The notes below the pieces were generated by a model that searched no databases, was not told where the DNA came from, and saw nothing but the letters and a program-made list of their open reading frames with translations. DNA of 64,000 nucleotides from JAAYAY01 sp964429355. Its GTDB lineage: Bacteria; Planctomycetota; Planctomycetia; Pirellulales; Thermoguttaceae. The stretch covers positions 12,710-76,709 of the forward strand of contig CAYSCH010000004.1 in NCBI GenBank assembly GCA_964429355.1, given 5' to 3'. How positions within the stretch are numbered: position 1 is the stretch's first letter; each line of letters begins with the position of its first letter. The translations under genes and the position numbers were made by a program. Of the stretch, positions 8,253 to 16,471 are shown one piece after another.

Positions 8253-8999
8253 ATGGACCTGCACTTGAACGACAGAATCGCCCTCATCACCGGGGCATCG
8301 CGTGGAATCGGAGCGGCGACCGCGAAAATCCTCGCCGAAGAGGGAGCCGATGTCGTTGTCGGCTACCATACGAACGTCGACGGCGCGGAGCAGACTGCCG
8401 ACACGGTCCGCCAGGCCGGACGCCGGGCGTGGTGCCTCGGCTTGGACGTTGCCGATGCCGGGGCCGTCAACTCGTCCTTTCAGCAACTGAAGAACTGCAT
8501 CGACCGGATCGATGTTCTGGTTCTCTGCTCGGGCGAGAGCACAGTCACGCCGTTTGCCGAACTTTCGCCGGAGGAATGGTCGCACATCGTGGCCGTTAAC
8601 CTCAACGGCCCGTTCTATGTTCTCCAGGCCGCAAGGCAACTGCTTGCGGAGGGTTCGTCGGTGGTCACGGTGGCGAGCGTGGCGGGGCACACGGGCGTGC
8701 CCCACCATGCCCACTATGCGGCGGCCAAGGCGGGGCTGATCAACCTCACGAAGAGCGCAGCGAGAGCCCTGGCACCGCGTGTCCGCGTCAACTGTGTGGC
8801 ACCCGGGATGACGCTTACGGAAATGGGCCGCCAGTCGGCCACTGCCCTGCCGGCCGACTACGCGAGAACCCACCTGCTCGCGCACCGCTTCGCCGAGCCC
8901 GAGGAGATCGCCCGTGTGATCGCCTTCGTGGCCAGCCCCGTGGCGGGTTTCATGACCGGCGCCACGATCGACATCAACGGAGGGCGAGTGCTGCGTTGA
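8253..8999 (+). CDS. Short-chain dehydrogenase/reductase (FabG-like)
   Basis: 248 residues, a normal size for classical SDRs, which use NAD(P)H to reduce carbonyls or oxidise alcohols. Visible motifs are the cofactor glycine motif TGASRGIG (residues 13-20), an NNAG-like position changed to CSGES, a catalytic Ser in VASVAG, the YxxxK pair in HYAAAKAG, and the PG..T segment VAPGMTLTEM. The second position of the classic NNAG motif is replaced by LCSGE, which may weaken the usual structural Asn but leaves Ser-Tyr-Lys intact. Substrate cannot be predicted. It is divergent from the ECF operon and converges on the symporter gene. Confidence 0.85.
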   Translation: MDLHLNDRIALITGASRGIGAATAKILAEEGADVVVGYHTNVDGAEQTADTVRQAGRRAWCLGLDVADAGAVNSSFQQLKNCIDRIDVLVLCSGESTVTPFAELSPEEWSHIVAVNLNGPFYVLQAARQLLAEGSSVVTVASVAGHTGVPHHAHYAAAKAGLINLTKSAARALAPRVRVNCVAPGMTLTEMGRQSATALPADYARTHLLAHRFAEPEEIARVIAFVASPVAGFMTGATIDINGGRVLR

Positions 9000-9067
9000 A
9001 CCCTGGCAAAACACGTGGGAGTCTCCCACGGGCACGGATGTGCATAATCGGCGGTTTGGCAGCGGCT

Positions 9068-10477
9068 CTAAAGAGAATTCAACGGACTCATCCCACTGGG
9101 GCGGCGTTCCCAGCGGGCCACACAGGCGGCCAGCACGAGATCGCCGGCCACGTTGAGAACCGTGCGGCACATGTCGAGGATACGGTCGACGCCGAGGATG
9201 ATGGCGATCGACTCGCCAGGTACGCCCACCGTCTGCAGGACGAGGACGATCATGGGGATGGACCCGCCAGGTACGCCCGCGGTGCCGATACCGCCGAGGA
9301 CTGCCATGAGAACGACGGCAACCTGCTGAAAGACCGTCAAATCGACGTTGAAGACCTGGGCCAGAAACAGCACGACGACGCCCTCATAGAGCCCGGTACC
9401 GTTCTGGTTGCCCGTTGCGCCAATGGTGAGCACGAACCGCGAGATGGCGGGCGGCAGTCCCAGGCGCTGCTCGGCCACGCGGAGCGACGTGGGGAGCGTG
9501 GCATTGGAACTGGAGGTGCCAAAGGCCATCAAGAGCGCTTCGGAAGAATCGCGGAAGAGACTCCACGGATTGCGCCGGGCGAAGATCATGAGGAAGAGCG
9601 GATAGACGACCCCCAGGTGAATGGCAAATCCCGCGAACGTGACCCCGAAGAACCAGATGAGGGTGGTCAGGACTTCGCCGCCGAGGCGGGCCGTCATCAC
9701 GAAGATCAGGCATCCTACGCCAAAAGGCGCCAGCCGCATCGCAAAATCGATAATTGCCATCGACACAGCGAAGAGGCCTTCAAGCACGCGGACGAGGGTC
9801 TCGCCCTTCTCTCCTATGGCAGCCAGCGCCACGCCGAAGGTGAGGGCGAAGAACATGACCGCCAGCATGCCGTTGCCTTTCGAGGTACCGTCGAGGGCAC
9901 CGACCATCTCCTGGATGGGGTTTTCGGGAATGATATCCAGGAGGGTGTCTTTGAGCGGTTTGGCCCGGCGGGCGTTGGCGATCGTGGCTTCCGCTCCACG
10001 GGCATACTGCTGCGAGAGAGTCTGGCGTTTGGCGACCGAGAGACGCTCGCCGGGTCGGAAGGTATTGACGAGAACGACACCGATCATGACGGCCATTAGC
10101 GACATGAGGGCGGTCAGGGCGAGAGTCCGCCCGCCAACGCGGCCGAGGTGACGCAGATCGCCCAGATCTCGCACTGCCAGGGCCAATGCGGAGAAGACCA
10201 GCGGCAACACGACCATCAGAATCAGCCGCAGGAAGATTCGCCCCAGAGGATCGATCACGTTCAGGGCCACGGAGTCCATCCGGTCGTCGACACCGTTGGC
10301 GTCCTGATCGCGGGCATCGGGCTGGCCGGTGGTGGGAACGGAGAAAGAAATGTTGCAGCCGATTCCCAGGACCGCGCCAATGACCAGGCCGAGGAGGATC
10401 TTGGTGTGAAGTGGAAGCCGACGCCGCACTGCGGGTGCCATGATGGTCTGATCAGAAGCCGGGTCAGCGGGAGCCAT
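9068..10477 (-). CDS. Dicarboxylate/amino acid:cation symporter (DAACS family)
   Basis: 469 residues with about eight hydrophobic segments and the DAACS hairpin signature: the serine-rich TSSSNATLPTSL reentrant loop and NQNGTGLYEG with its conserved Asn/Thr/Gly. Members import glutamate, aspartate or C4-dicarboxylates with Na+ or H+. An unusual soluble insert lies between TM1 and TM2 (about residues 45-75: ISFSVPTTGQPDARDQDANGVDDRMDS), rich in Asp and resembling a calcium-type DxDxNGxxD loop. An alternative start at residue 13 (10441) is possible, as neither start has a good ribosome binding site. It converges on the SDR gene. Confidence 0.9.
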   Translation of the reverse strand: MAPADPASDQTIMAPAVRRRLPLHTKILLGLVIGAVLGIGCNISFSVPTTGQPDARDQDANGVDDRMDSVALNVIDPLGRIFLRLILMVVLPLVFSALALAVRDLGDLRHLGRVGGRTLALTALMSLMAVMIGVVLVNTFRPGERLSVAKRQTLSQQYARGAEATIANARRAKPLKDTLLDIIPENPIQEMVGALDGTSKGNGMLAVMFFALTFGVALAAIGEKGETLVRVLEGLFAVSMAIIDFAMRLAPFGVGCLIFVMTARLGGEVLTTLIWFFGVTFAGFAIHLGVVYPLFLMIFARRNPWSLFRDSSEALLMAFGTSSSNATLPTSLRVAEQRLGLPPAISRFVLTIGATGNQNGTGLYEGVVVLFLAQVFNVDLTVFQQVAVVLMAVLGGIGTAGVPGGSIPMIVLVLQTVGVPGESIAIILGVDRILDMCRTVLNVAGDLVLAACVARWERRPSGMSPLNSL

Positions 10478-10552
10478 GGCGGGCTTTCAGGGAGGGGCGA
10501 TGGAGATCCGTAAGGAACCGGAAGAAGATACCTCGAATGGTCATTCTTTCGA

Positions 10553-11731
10553 TCACTGGCCCGCGCCGCCCTGGTCATCAGGCTTGGCGGGGTTGTTTTC
10601 CGCCGGCGCGATCAATTCGCCGGATTTGAGGGCATTTTCGGCCTCGTACCTCTTGAGGGTTTCGCCGATCGACGGATCGTCTGGACTCTGCTCGGCCGCC
10701 TTCTTCTGCCACTGGATGGTCTGGTCGAGCTGGCCGAGTTCATAATGGACGCGGGCAAGTGTGTCGAGAATCGCAGCGTCCTGTTCGTTCGTAAGCTCGG
10801 CGGCACGCTGCGCAGCATTCAGGGCGAGGGCCAGGTCCTCCCTTCGTTTGCCGATGGCGATTCCCCAGGCAATCTCATTGAGGGTCGCTGCGTCGCCCCA
10901 CGATTGTTCCACCCACTGGGCTTGGAGTTTTGCCGCCTCCTCGGCTCGTCCGGCCTTCTGGAGTACCGACAATCGCGTCCGCGTCACCTCAGGGGACGGA
11001 CCGTTTTCCTGCTCGAAGCGGTCAATGAGTGCGAGTGCTCCGTCCCACTGCTCCGCACGGAACTTGACAGCGATTTCGCGCGACAATTGCTTGATTTTCT
11101 GTTTTCGCTGAAACTCAGCGACGGCCGCCTGGCGATCCCAGGTACCGGCGGCGACCTTGGCCAGGGAGTCGTCGATCGACCCGGGATGACCGATCCACTC
11201 GATAACGGCGTCTCTTCCGACAATGAAGGCGGTGGGAATGCCGGACTGCCCGGCAGCCTTCATGTAGGCTTCGTTGGTGGCATCGGCAGAATCAACGGCC
11301 AGACGGTACTGGACGACTTCGGCCCATGTTTTGCCCGGTGACTGTTCCTCCTTGAGAAAGTCGCGAACGGTGGTCTCCGGCTCCCGGGTGACTCCGACAA
11401 ATTTCACCTCGGGACCGTATTGCTGCTGGAGTTGGCTGATATGGGGCATGCTACTGCGACAGGGGCCGCACCAGGTGGCCCAGAATTCGACCACGTAGAG
11501 CTGTCCGGGTTCGAATTGGTCGATCGGTTCGCCGGTGATCCATTGGGCAATCGTCAAGGGTGGAGCAGGCGAGCCAATGGTGAGAGCCGGTGCGGCGGTG
11601 GCCTCGGCGGGGGCGGCTTGCTGATCACCGGTCGCACCGGAGGCTGACGGGCGGTTGCCGCCGCTCGCGGTTGAAGTCGGTGGCGAGGATTCTCGGCAGC
11701 CCAGCGCCACGAGCATGAACACGGTCACCAC
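10553..11731 (-). CDS. TlpA/ResA-like thioredoxin lipoprotein with TPR-like C-terminus
   Basis: The product has a lipobox-like FMLVALGC, a Ser/Ala/Pro linker, then a TlpA/ResA thioredoxin fold with the active site WATWCGPC and the cis-Pro loop SGIPTAFIVG. The C-terminal ~150 residues look like TPR helices (LNEIAWGIAIGKRREDLALAL; LDTLARVHYELGQLDQTI). Such proteins act outside the membrane in thiol-disulfide exchange. The open frame extends to an ATG at 11878, but its first ~50 codons run antisense through a 119-bp repeated element (11727-11845), so they are probably not native; I prefer the GTG/ATG cluster at 11731-11714 just inside it. No n-region Lys/Arg precedes the lipobox with this start, so the true start is uncertain. 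Confidence 0.75.
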   Translation of the reverse strand: MVTVFMLVALGCRESSPPTSTASGGNRPSASGATGDQQAAPAEATAAPALTIGSPAPPLTIAQWITGEPIDQFEPGQLYVVEFWATWCGPCRSSMPHISQLQQQYGPEVKFVGVTREPETTVRDFLKEEQSPGKTWAEVVQYRLAVDSADATNEAYMKAAGQSGIPTAFIVGRDAVIEWIGHPGSIDDSLAKVAAGTWDRQAAVAEFQRKQKIKQLSREIAVKFRAEQWDGALALIDRFEQENGPSPEVTRTRLSVLQKAGRAEEAAKLQAQWVEQSWGDAATLNEIAWGIAIGKRREDLALALNAAQRAAELTNEQDAAILDTLARVHYELGQLDQTIQWQKKAAEQSPDDPSIGETLKRYEAENALKSGELIAPAENNPAKPDDQGGAGQ

Positions 11732-11845
11732 AGGGTGGCAGGGCCGCCAACCAATACGAGCTACCGCTCGAGCTGAAATGGCCTGCTCCCGATGGTCGCG
11801 AGTCTTTGTGAAAAACTTCACGATCTTTGAGGTTAGTAGTACAGA
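11727..11845 (+). repeat. 119-bp structured repeat, copy 1
   Basis: Shares a 43-base identical core (TCTTTGTGAAAAACTTCACG continuing to GTAGTACAGA) and a similar 75-base upstream half with 33748-33867, same orientation. Both copies can form the same fold: an outer stem GGG..GCAGG.CC (11733-11745) with GGCCTGC.CCC (11780-11790), an inner hairpin CGAGC-TACC-GCTCG (11757-11770), and GTGAA-AAAC-TTCAC (11808-11821). It overlaps the upstream end of the TlpA-like reading frame on the other strand. It may be a structured RNA, a 5' leader or a small mobile repeat. Confidence 0.7.
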
Positions 11846-12070
11846 GGCGACAGCCCATCTTTTTGCGGGGGACAACATATTGGAACCTCCTGTTTATGAG
11901 CGACACAACCGGTACGTCTGGCGGGGAAACGGCTGAGGCGATGGAAGCGTATCCCACGAACGGCGCCTCAAGACGTGCCTTACGCCCGGCTGACAGCCGA
12001 GCCGTGCGTACCTCAGGGCAGCCACCCGAAGGGGGCGGGACACCGGCACGATAGAATCGTAGTCGAGGCG

Positions 12071-13753
12071 TTACCGCAACGTCAAGCGTTTGTACTTGCT
12101 GCGGCGGTGGCCGGCATGGTTGGGGTTTTGGGCGAGGACCATCTCTTCGTAGTCAGCGAAGTTGCCCTCAAACCATGTCGTCTTGCCGTATTCCATGACG
12201 AGAAGATGGGTGCAGATGCGGTCGAGGAAGAAGCGGTCGTGGCTGATGACCATGGCGCAGCCAGGAAAGTCTATCAGGCCCTGTTCGAGGACTCGCATGG
12301 TGCCCACGTCCAGGTCGTTGGTCGGTTCGTCGAGGAGCAGAAAATTGCCGCCGCGGCGGAGAAGCTTGGCCAGGTGGATGCGATTACGTTCACCACCGGA
12401 ACACTCGCCAACCTTCTTCTGTTGCTGGCTGCCGCGGAAATTGAAGCGACCCACGTAGACGCGGGAGTTGATCGACATCTTGCCCAGTTCGATCGTGTCT
12501 TTGCCGTCGGTGATCTCTTCGAAGATCGTCTTGCTGTCGTCGAGAGCGTCGCGGTGCTGGTCGACGTGGGAAATCTCGACGGTAGGGCCGATGTCGATGG
12601 CGCCGGAATCGGGCTTCTCGTCCCCCACGATCATGCGGAAGAGCGTCGTCTTGCCGGTGCCGTTGGGGCCGATAACGCCCACGATCGCCCCTCGCGGGAC
12701 GTTGAAGGAGCAGTTCTCCAGAAGCGTCAACTTCTGACCATCCGTCTGGAAGCCCTTGTTGAGATTTTTGACCTCGAGAACACGTTCACCCAGGCGGTTG
12801 CCGGGGGCGATCTGGATGTAGACCTCGCTCTTATTGTCGAGGGTCTGCTCCCCGGCGAGCTGCTCGTAGGACTTGATGCGGGCCTGGTTCTTCTGCCGAC
12901 GGCCTTCGTGAGAATTGCGGATCCAGTCGAGTTCCCGCTGGAGAGTCTTCTGACGCTGGGTCTCTTTCTTTTCGATAAGCCGCAATCGTTCCGACTTCTG
13001 TTGGAGCCAGGAGGAGTAATTTCCTTCAAAGGGAATGCCGCGGCCACCGTCGAGTTCGAGGATCCACTTGGTAATATTGTCGAGAAAGTAGCGATCGTGG
13101 GTGGCAACGATGACGGTACCGGGGTACTCGCGAAGGGCCTGTTCGAGCCACTGGGCGGTTTCGGCGTCGAGATGGTTCGTCGGCTCGTCGAGCAGGAGGA
13201 GGTCGGGCTTTTCCAGCAGGGCCATGCAAAGGGCCACGCGGCGGCGTTCACCGCCGGAGAGCTGGCCCACGAGGGCATCGTCGGGCGGGAGAACGAGGGC
13301 ATCGGAGGCGATGTCGATGAGCCGATCGAGTTCCCAACCGTTGGCCGCGTCGATCTCCTCCTGAAGCCTGCCCATCTGCTCCATGAGCTTGTCGAAATTG
13401 GCCTCTTCTTCCGGGTCGGCCATTTTGGCGGAAATTGCGTTGAAACGGTCGATCAGGTCCTGGACCGGTCTGACCGCCATCTCGAGATGCTGGCGGACTG
13501 TCTGGTCGAGGTGGACGATCGGTTCCTGGGCCACATAGCGGACTCGCATGCCCTTGGCGATCGTGGCGGTGCCGTCGATGTCGTCGTCGAGGCCGGCCAT
13601 GATCTTGAGCAGGGTCGACTTGCCGGCACCATTCTCGCCCACAACGCCGATCTTGGCGCCGTAGTAGAACGACAGGTTGATGTTACGCAGCACCGCCTTA
13701 TCGCCAAAGGTCTTGCTGACGCCGGTCATTTCGAAGATGAATTTTGGGGCCAT
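12071..13753 (-). CDS. ettA: Energy-dependent translational throttle protein EttA (ABC-F)
   Basis: 560 residues, close to E. coli EttA (555). It has two ABC ATPase domains without membrane segments: Walker A GENGAGKST and GPNGTGKTT, signature motifs LSGGERRR and CSGGERNR, and two DEPTNHLD/DEPTNDLD Walker B regions. ABC-F proteins bind the ribosomal E site; EttA gates entry into elongation according to ATP/ADP levels. The start is the ATG at 13753 (MAPKFIFEMTGVSKTFG), matching the family's N-terminus; the frame is open far upstream but that part is not conserved-looking. The charged inter-domain linker (residues about 240-320) is present. The identification as EttA rather than another ABC-F is based on length and the opening and DEPTNDLD motifs. 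Confidence 0.9.
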   Translation of the reverse strand: MAPKFIFEMTGVSKTFGDKAVLRNINLSFYYGAKIGVVGENGAGKSTLLKIMAGLDDDIDGTATIAKGMRVRYVAQEPIVHLDQTVRQHLEMAVRPVQDLIDRFNAISAKMADPEEEANFDKLMEQMGRLQEEIDAANGWELDRLIDIASDALVLPPDDALVGQLSGGERRRVALCMALLEKPDLLLLDEPTNHLDAETAQWLEQALREYPGTVIVATHDRYFLDNITKWILELDGGRGIPFEGNYSSWLQQKSERLRLIEKKETQRQKTLQRELDWIRNSHEGRRQKNQARIKSYEQLAGEQTLDNKSEVYIQIAPGNRLGERVLEVKNLNKGFQTDGQKLTLLENCSFNVPRGAIVGVIGPNGTGKTTLFRMIVGDEKPDSGAIDIGPTVEISHVDQHRDALDDSKTIFEEITDGKDTIELGKMSINSRVYVGRFNFRGSQQQKKVGECSGGERNRIHLAKLLRRGGNFLLLDEPTNDLDVGTMRVLEQGLIDFPGCAMVISHDRFFLDRICTHLLVMEYGKTTWFEGNFADYEEMVLAQNPNHAGHRRSKYKRLTLR

Positions 13754-13812
13754 GGAGGTGAGAGTAGCGGAAAAGGGGTGGGTTGAGGAGGGGGGAGGGG
13801 TAAGGAGGCAAC

Positions 13813-13830
13813 GGTGCGTCAAGACGCACC
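13813..13830. terminator. GGTGCGTC hairpin at the end of the mntR-like gene
   Basis: GGTGCGTC-AA-GACGCACC is a perfect 8-bp inverted repeat with a two-base loop overlapping the stop codon of the repressor gene. No T-tract follows, so it is at most a weak or Rho-assisted terminator. The same arms recur at 19302-19327 at the other end of the metal-transport locus. Confidence 0.4.
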
Positions 13831-14301
13831 CCTCCGGTCGGACGAGGTGGCGAGACGGGCGGTGAGCTCTTCGAATCGTTGCAGGGTCTGGGGGCTGACG
13901 TGGTGCTCGATGCCCTCGGCGTCGCTCATGGCGGCACGTTCCTCGACACCGATGGCCAGGAGAAACCGGTACACAATGCCGTGGCGGCGACGGGCGCGGG
14001 CGGCAAGCCGTCGGCCGGCAGGCGTCAGTGAGATGGGCCGATAGCGCTCGGTGGCCAGCAGGCCTTCGCCACAGAGCCGGGCCACAATCCGAGTGACCGT
14101 CACGTGGCTGACGGCAAAGCGACGGGCAAGATCGGCTACGCGGCAATTCCCGAGCGTGGCGTGGATATCCGCAACGGCCTCGACGTAATCCTCAGCGGTC
14201 TCACTTGTGTGGTCCCGACGGGTTCGTCGATGGGGATTTGAGGTGGAACGGGAGTCGGGCAAGAGAGGGCCCTCCGTCGGGGAGTTGCAGCGATTCGGCA
14301 T
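13819..14301 (-). CDS. MntR/DtxR-family metal-dependent repressor
   Basis: 160 residues: N-terminal winged helix-turn-helix (CRVADLARRFAVSHVTVTRI) followed by the dimerisation/metal-binding domain, without the C-terminal SH3 domain, like MntR. Metal ligands known from B. subtilis MntR are all recognisable: D and E in EDYVEA, H in ARRRHGIV, and E, E, H in AEGIEHH. The start is the ATG at 14301 (the frame extends upstream without conservation). It is divergent from the metal ABC transporter genes, and a palindrome matching the MntR-box core lies in the shared promoter, so it very likely represses that operon and itself when Mn2+ or Fe2+ is abundant. Confidence 0.88.
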   Translation of the reverse strand: MPNRCNSPTEGPLLPDSRSTSNPHRRTRRDHTSETAEDYVEAVADIHATLGNCRVADLARRFAVSHVTVTRIVARLCGEGLLATERYRPISLTPAGRRLAARARRRHGIVYRFLLAIGVEERAAMSDAEGIEHHVSPQTLQRFEELTARLATSSDRRGAS

Positions 14302-14324
14302 CGTCCTCGAGTAATCGTAGCCGG

Positions 14325-14352
14325 TTGACTCAAAAGCGGCAATCGTTAGGAT
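14325..14352 (+). promoter_or_regulatory. Candidate promoter of the metal transporter operon
   Basis: TTGACT at 14325-14330 and TAGGAT at 14347-14352 are spaced by 16 bp, a plausible sigma70-type promoter reading toward the binding-protein gene. Transcription would begin within or just before the palindrome at 14367-14382, so a bound repressor would block it. Motif match only. Confidence 0.45.
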
Positions 14353-14366
14353 TCCTGTGCGCCAAG

Positions 14367-14382
14367 TGTAGCATTGGCTACA
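14367..14382. promoter_or_regulatory. MntR-box operator
   Basis: TGTAGC-ATTG-GCTACA is a perfect inverted repeat with 6-bp arms. Its core TAGC-N4-GCTA has the same sequence and spacing as the E. coli MntR box (ATAGC-N4-GCTAT core). It lies between the divergent repressor (start 14301) and binding-protein genes, where a DtxR/MntR-type operator is expected. Confidence 0.75.
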
Positions 14383-14420
14383 TCGGCGAGTTTCTTCCCA
14401 CCAGGAATGGTTCAGAACGC

Positions 14421-15617
14421 ATGGCCGTTTTTCGTCCAACTTCCTCCCCCAAAACCACAAAACAAGTCTCCCACCAACGGGAAACTGAGGAGTCGGCGAC
14501 AGTGGTGGGATCGGCTCCAAGAGCGGCCGGTGGAAATGACGAAGACGCCCAGTTTCCCAGAATACGCCGCTCGTTTCTTCCGGCCGCTCCAGAAAATGTG
14601 TTGCCGTTTCTTCTGCTCGTGGCGATTTGGTCTGGTTGCGGTCGTTCGGACCTGCCCCCGTCCTCCGATTTGGCCGAGCCTGGACGATCGATGTCTCCGG
14701 CTGCCGGGTTCAGCGGCAAGTACCCGATCCAAGCGACTGCAACCACCGGAATGGTGGCCGACATCGTGCGACAGGTCGGAGGAGAACACGTCGAGGTGAT
14801 ACAACTGCTCGGTGCAGGGGTCGATCCACATCTCTACAAGTCGACTCGCGACGACGTGCGGACGCTCATGTCGGGCGACATCGTCTTCTATTCGGGGCTG
14901 ATGCTGGAAGGAAAAATGTCGGACACTCTCGTCAAGGTTGCCCGCACAAAGCCAGTGATCGCGGTCACGGAGCTGATTCCGGAGACGGCCCTGCTGGAAC
15001 CGGAGGACTTTGCCGGGCATTATGACCCGCACGTGTGGATGGACGTGAGTGTCTGGTCGCAGTGCGTGGAAGTGATCGTGAAAACGCTCTCGGACTTCGA
15101 TCCCGACCACGCACAGTCCTACAAGGCCAGTGCCGCTGGTTACCAGGATCAGCTGAGACAACTGCACGAGTACGGCCTGAAGTCGATCGCGTCGGTGCCG
15201 GAGGCAAATCGAATTCTGGTCACATCGCACGACGCGTTCAATTACTTCGGGCGTGCGTACGGGCTCGACGTGCAGGGAGTGCAGGGGCTCTCGACGGAGT
15301 CGGAGGCGGGACTGCAACGTATCAACCAGCTCGTGGACATGCTCGTGGAGAGACGCGTGCCGGCAATCTTCGTCGAGAGCAGCGTGCCGCGAAAGAACAT
15401 CGACGCCCTGCGGGAAGGGGCTCGGGCGAAAGGACACTGGCTCGAGATTGGAGGAGAGCTGTTTTCAGACGCGATGGGAACGACCGGAACCTATGAGGGA
15501 ACGTATCTCGGAATGCTCGATCACAACATCACCCTGGTGGCACGTGCCCTTGGCGGTGATGCCCCCGAGAAAGGAATGAACGGAAAACTCGCGGCCGGGC
15601 ACGGAGGGACCAATTGA
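14421..15617 (+). CDS. Metal (Mn/Zn/Fe) ABC transporter substrate-binding lipoprotein
   Basis: A cluster A-I metal-binding protein that delivers Mn2+, Zn2+ or Fe2+ to the permeases encoded downstream. Four expected ligands are visible: His in GVDPHLYK, His in YDPHVWMD, Glu in IFVESSVPRK and Asp in LGMLDHNI. A lipobox-like LLLVAIWSGC indicates lipid anchoring. The ATG at 14421 is the best start, but it leaves about 50 charged residues before the hydrophobic segment, so the true start may be an alternative codon nearer the lipobox. The stop TGA overlaps the ATG of the ATPase gene (TGATG). Regulated by the MntR box upstream. Confidence 0.88.
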   Translation: MAVFRPTSSPKTTKQVSHQRETEESATVVGSAPRAAGGNDEDAQFPRIRRSFLPAAPENVLPFLLLVAIWSGCGRSDLPPSSDLAEPGRSMSPAAGFSGKYPIQATATTGMVADIVRQVGGEHVEVIQLLGAGVDPHLYKSTRDDVRTLMSGDIVFYSGLMLEGKMSDTLVKVARTKPVIAVTELIPETALLEPEDFAGHYDPHVWMDVSVWSQCVEVIVKTLSDFDPDHAQSYKASAAGYQDQLRQLHEYGLKSIASVPEANRILVTSHDAFNYFGRAYGLDVQGVQGLSTESEAGLQRINQLVDMLVERRVPAIFVESSVPRKNIDALREGARAKGHWLEIGGELFSDAMGTTGTYEGTYLGMLDHNITLVARALGGDAPEKGMNGKLAAGHGGTN

Positions 15618-16471
15618 TGGACGTCTCGCATGCGGCACGCGAGGTCGATCTGGTGGCTTGCGACGCGGCGCCGAGACAGGACGAGTCGCGCTCGGCCGCG
15701 ATACGCGTGAATCTACCGCTTTCAGTGTACGATCTCACCGTCGCATACCACCGCAAACCGGTCATTTGGGATGTGACGTTCGACATACCACCGGGGACGC
15801 TGGTGGGGATTGTCGGCCCGAACGGAGCGGGGAAGAGCACGCTGTTGAAGGCGGTCATGGATCTGACGCCGCGGGCGTCGGGTCGGATCGAGGTCTTCGG
15901 CGAGCCCTACCGGCAGAATCGGCATCGGGTCGGATACGTTCCGCAGCGCGAGAGCGTGGATTGGGACTTTCCGGTCGACGCCCTGGACGTGGTGACGATG
16001 GGGTTGTACGGCAAGATCGGCTGGTGTCTGCCGGTCCGAAAGAAGCATCGGCGAGCGGCACATGCGGCACTGGAGCGGGTGGGAATTGCCGATCTGGCCC
16101 GCCGGCAGATCAGCCAACTCTCCGGCGGGCAGCAGCAGCGAACGTTTCTGGCCAGGGCCCTGGTCCAGGATGCCGACCTGTATCTGATGGATGAGCCGTT
16201 CGCGGCGGTGGACGCCGCCACGGAGCGGGCGATCGTAGATATACTGCGGGAAATGAGGGAAGCTGGGAAGACGGCCGTCGTGATTCATCACGATCTCCAG
16301 ACGGTGCCCAGTTACTTCGACTATGTGGTTCTGCTCAACATGCGGGTGGTTGCTCATGGTCCCGTGGACGAGGTCTTTACGAACGAGAATCTTCAGAAGA
16401 CCTACGGCGGCCGGCTCACCCTGCTCGACGAGGCGACCGAAGCGATGCGGCGCCGAGGGCAGTCGCTATGA
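15617..16471 (+). CDS. Metal ABC transporter ATP-binding protein
   Basis: 284 residues with Walker A GPNGAGKST, signature LSGGQQQR, Walker B DLYLMDEP and the H-loop VVIHHD. It powers metal import with the two permeases. The first 30 residues before LPLSVYDLTVAYH are an extension not usual in MntB/ZnuC. The start overlaps the binding-protein stop by one base and its end overlaps the first permease by four bases (ATGA), so the four genes are translationally coupled. Confidence 0.92.
   Translation: MDVSHAAREVDLVACDAAPRQDESRSAAIRVNLPLSVYDLTVAYHRKPVIWDVTFDIPPGTLVGIVGPNGAGKSTLLKAVMDLTPRASGRIEVFGEPYRQNRHRVGYVPQRESVDWDFPVDALDVVTMGLYGKIGWCLPVRKKHRRAAHAALERVGIADLARRQISQLSGGQQQRTFLARALVQDADLYLMDEPFAAVDAATERAIVDILREMREAGKTAVVIHHDLQTVPSYFDYVVLLNMRVVAHGPVDEVFTNENLQKTYGGRLTLLDEATEAMRRRGQSL

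Noticed and set aside
11896..12054. A 52-codon frame MSDTTGTSGGETAEAMEAYP following the structured repeat
   Set aside because: No ribosome site, unstructured composition and an end that runs close to the next gene; not enough to call a protein.
12162..13786. A 603-codon plus-strand frame opposite ettA
   Set aside because: Mirror of the ABC-F gene, with no motifs of its own.
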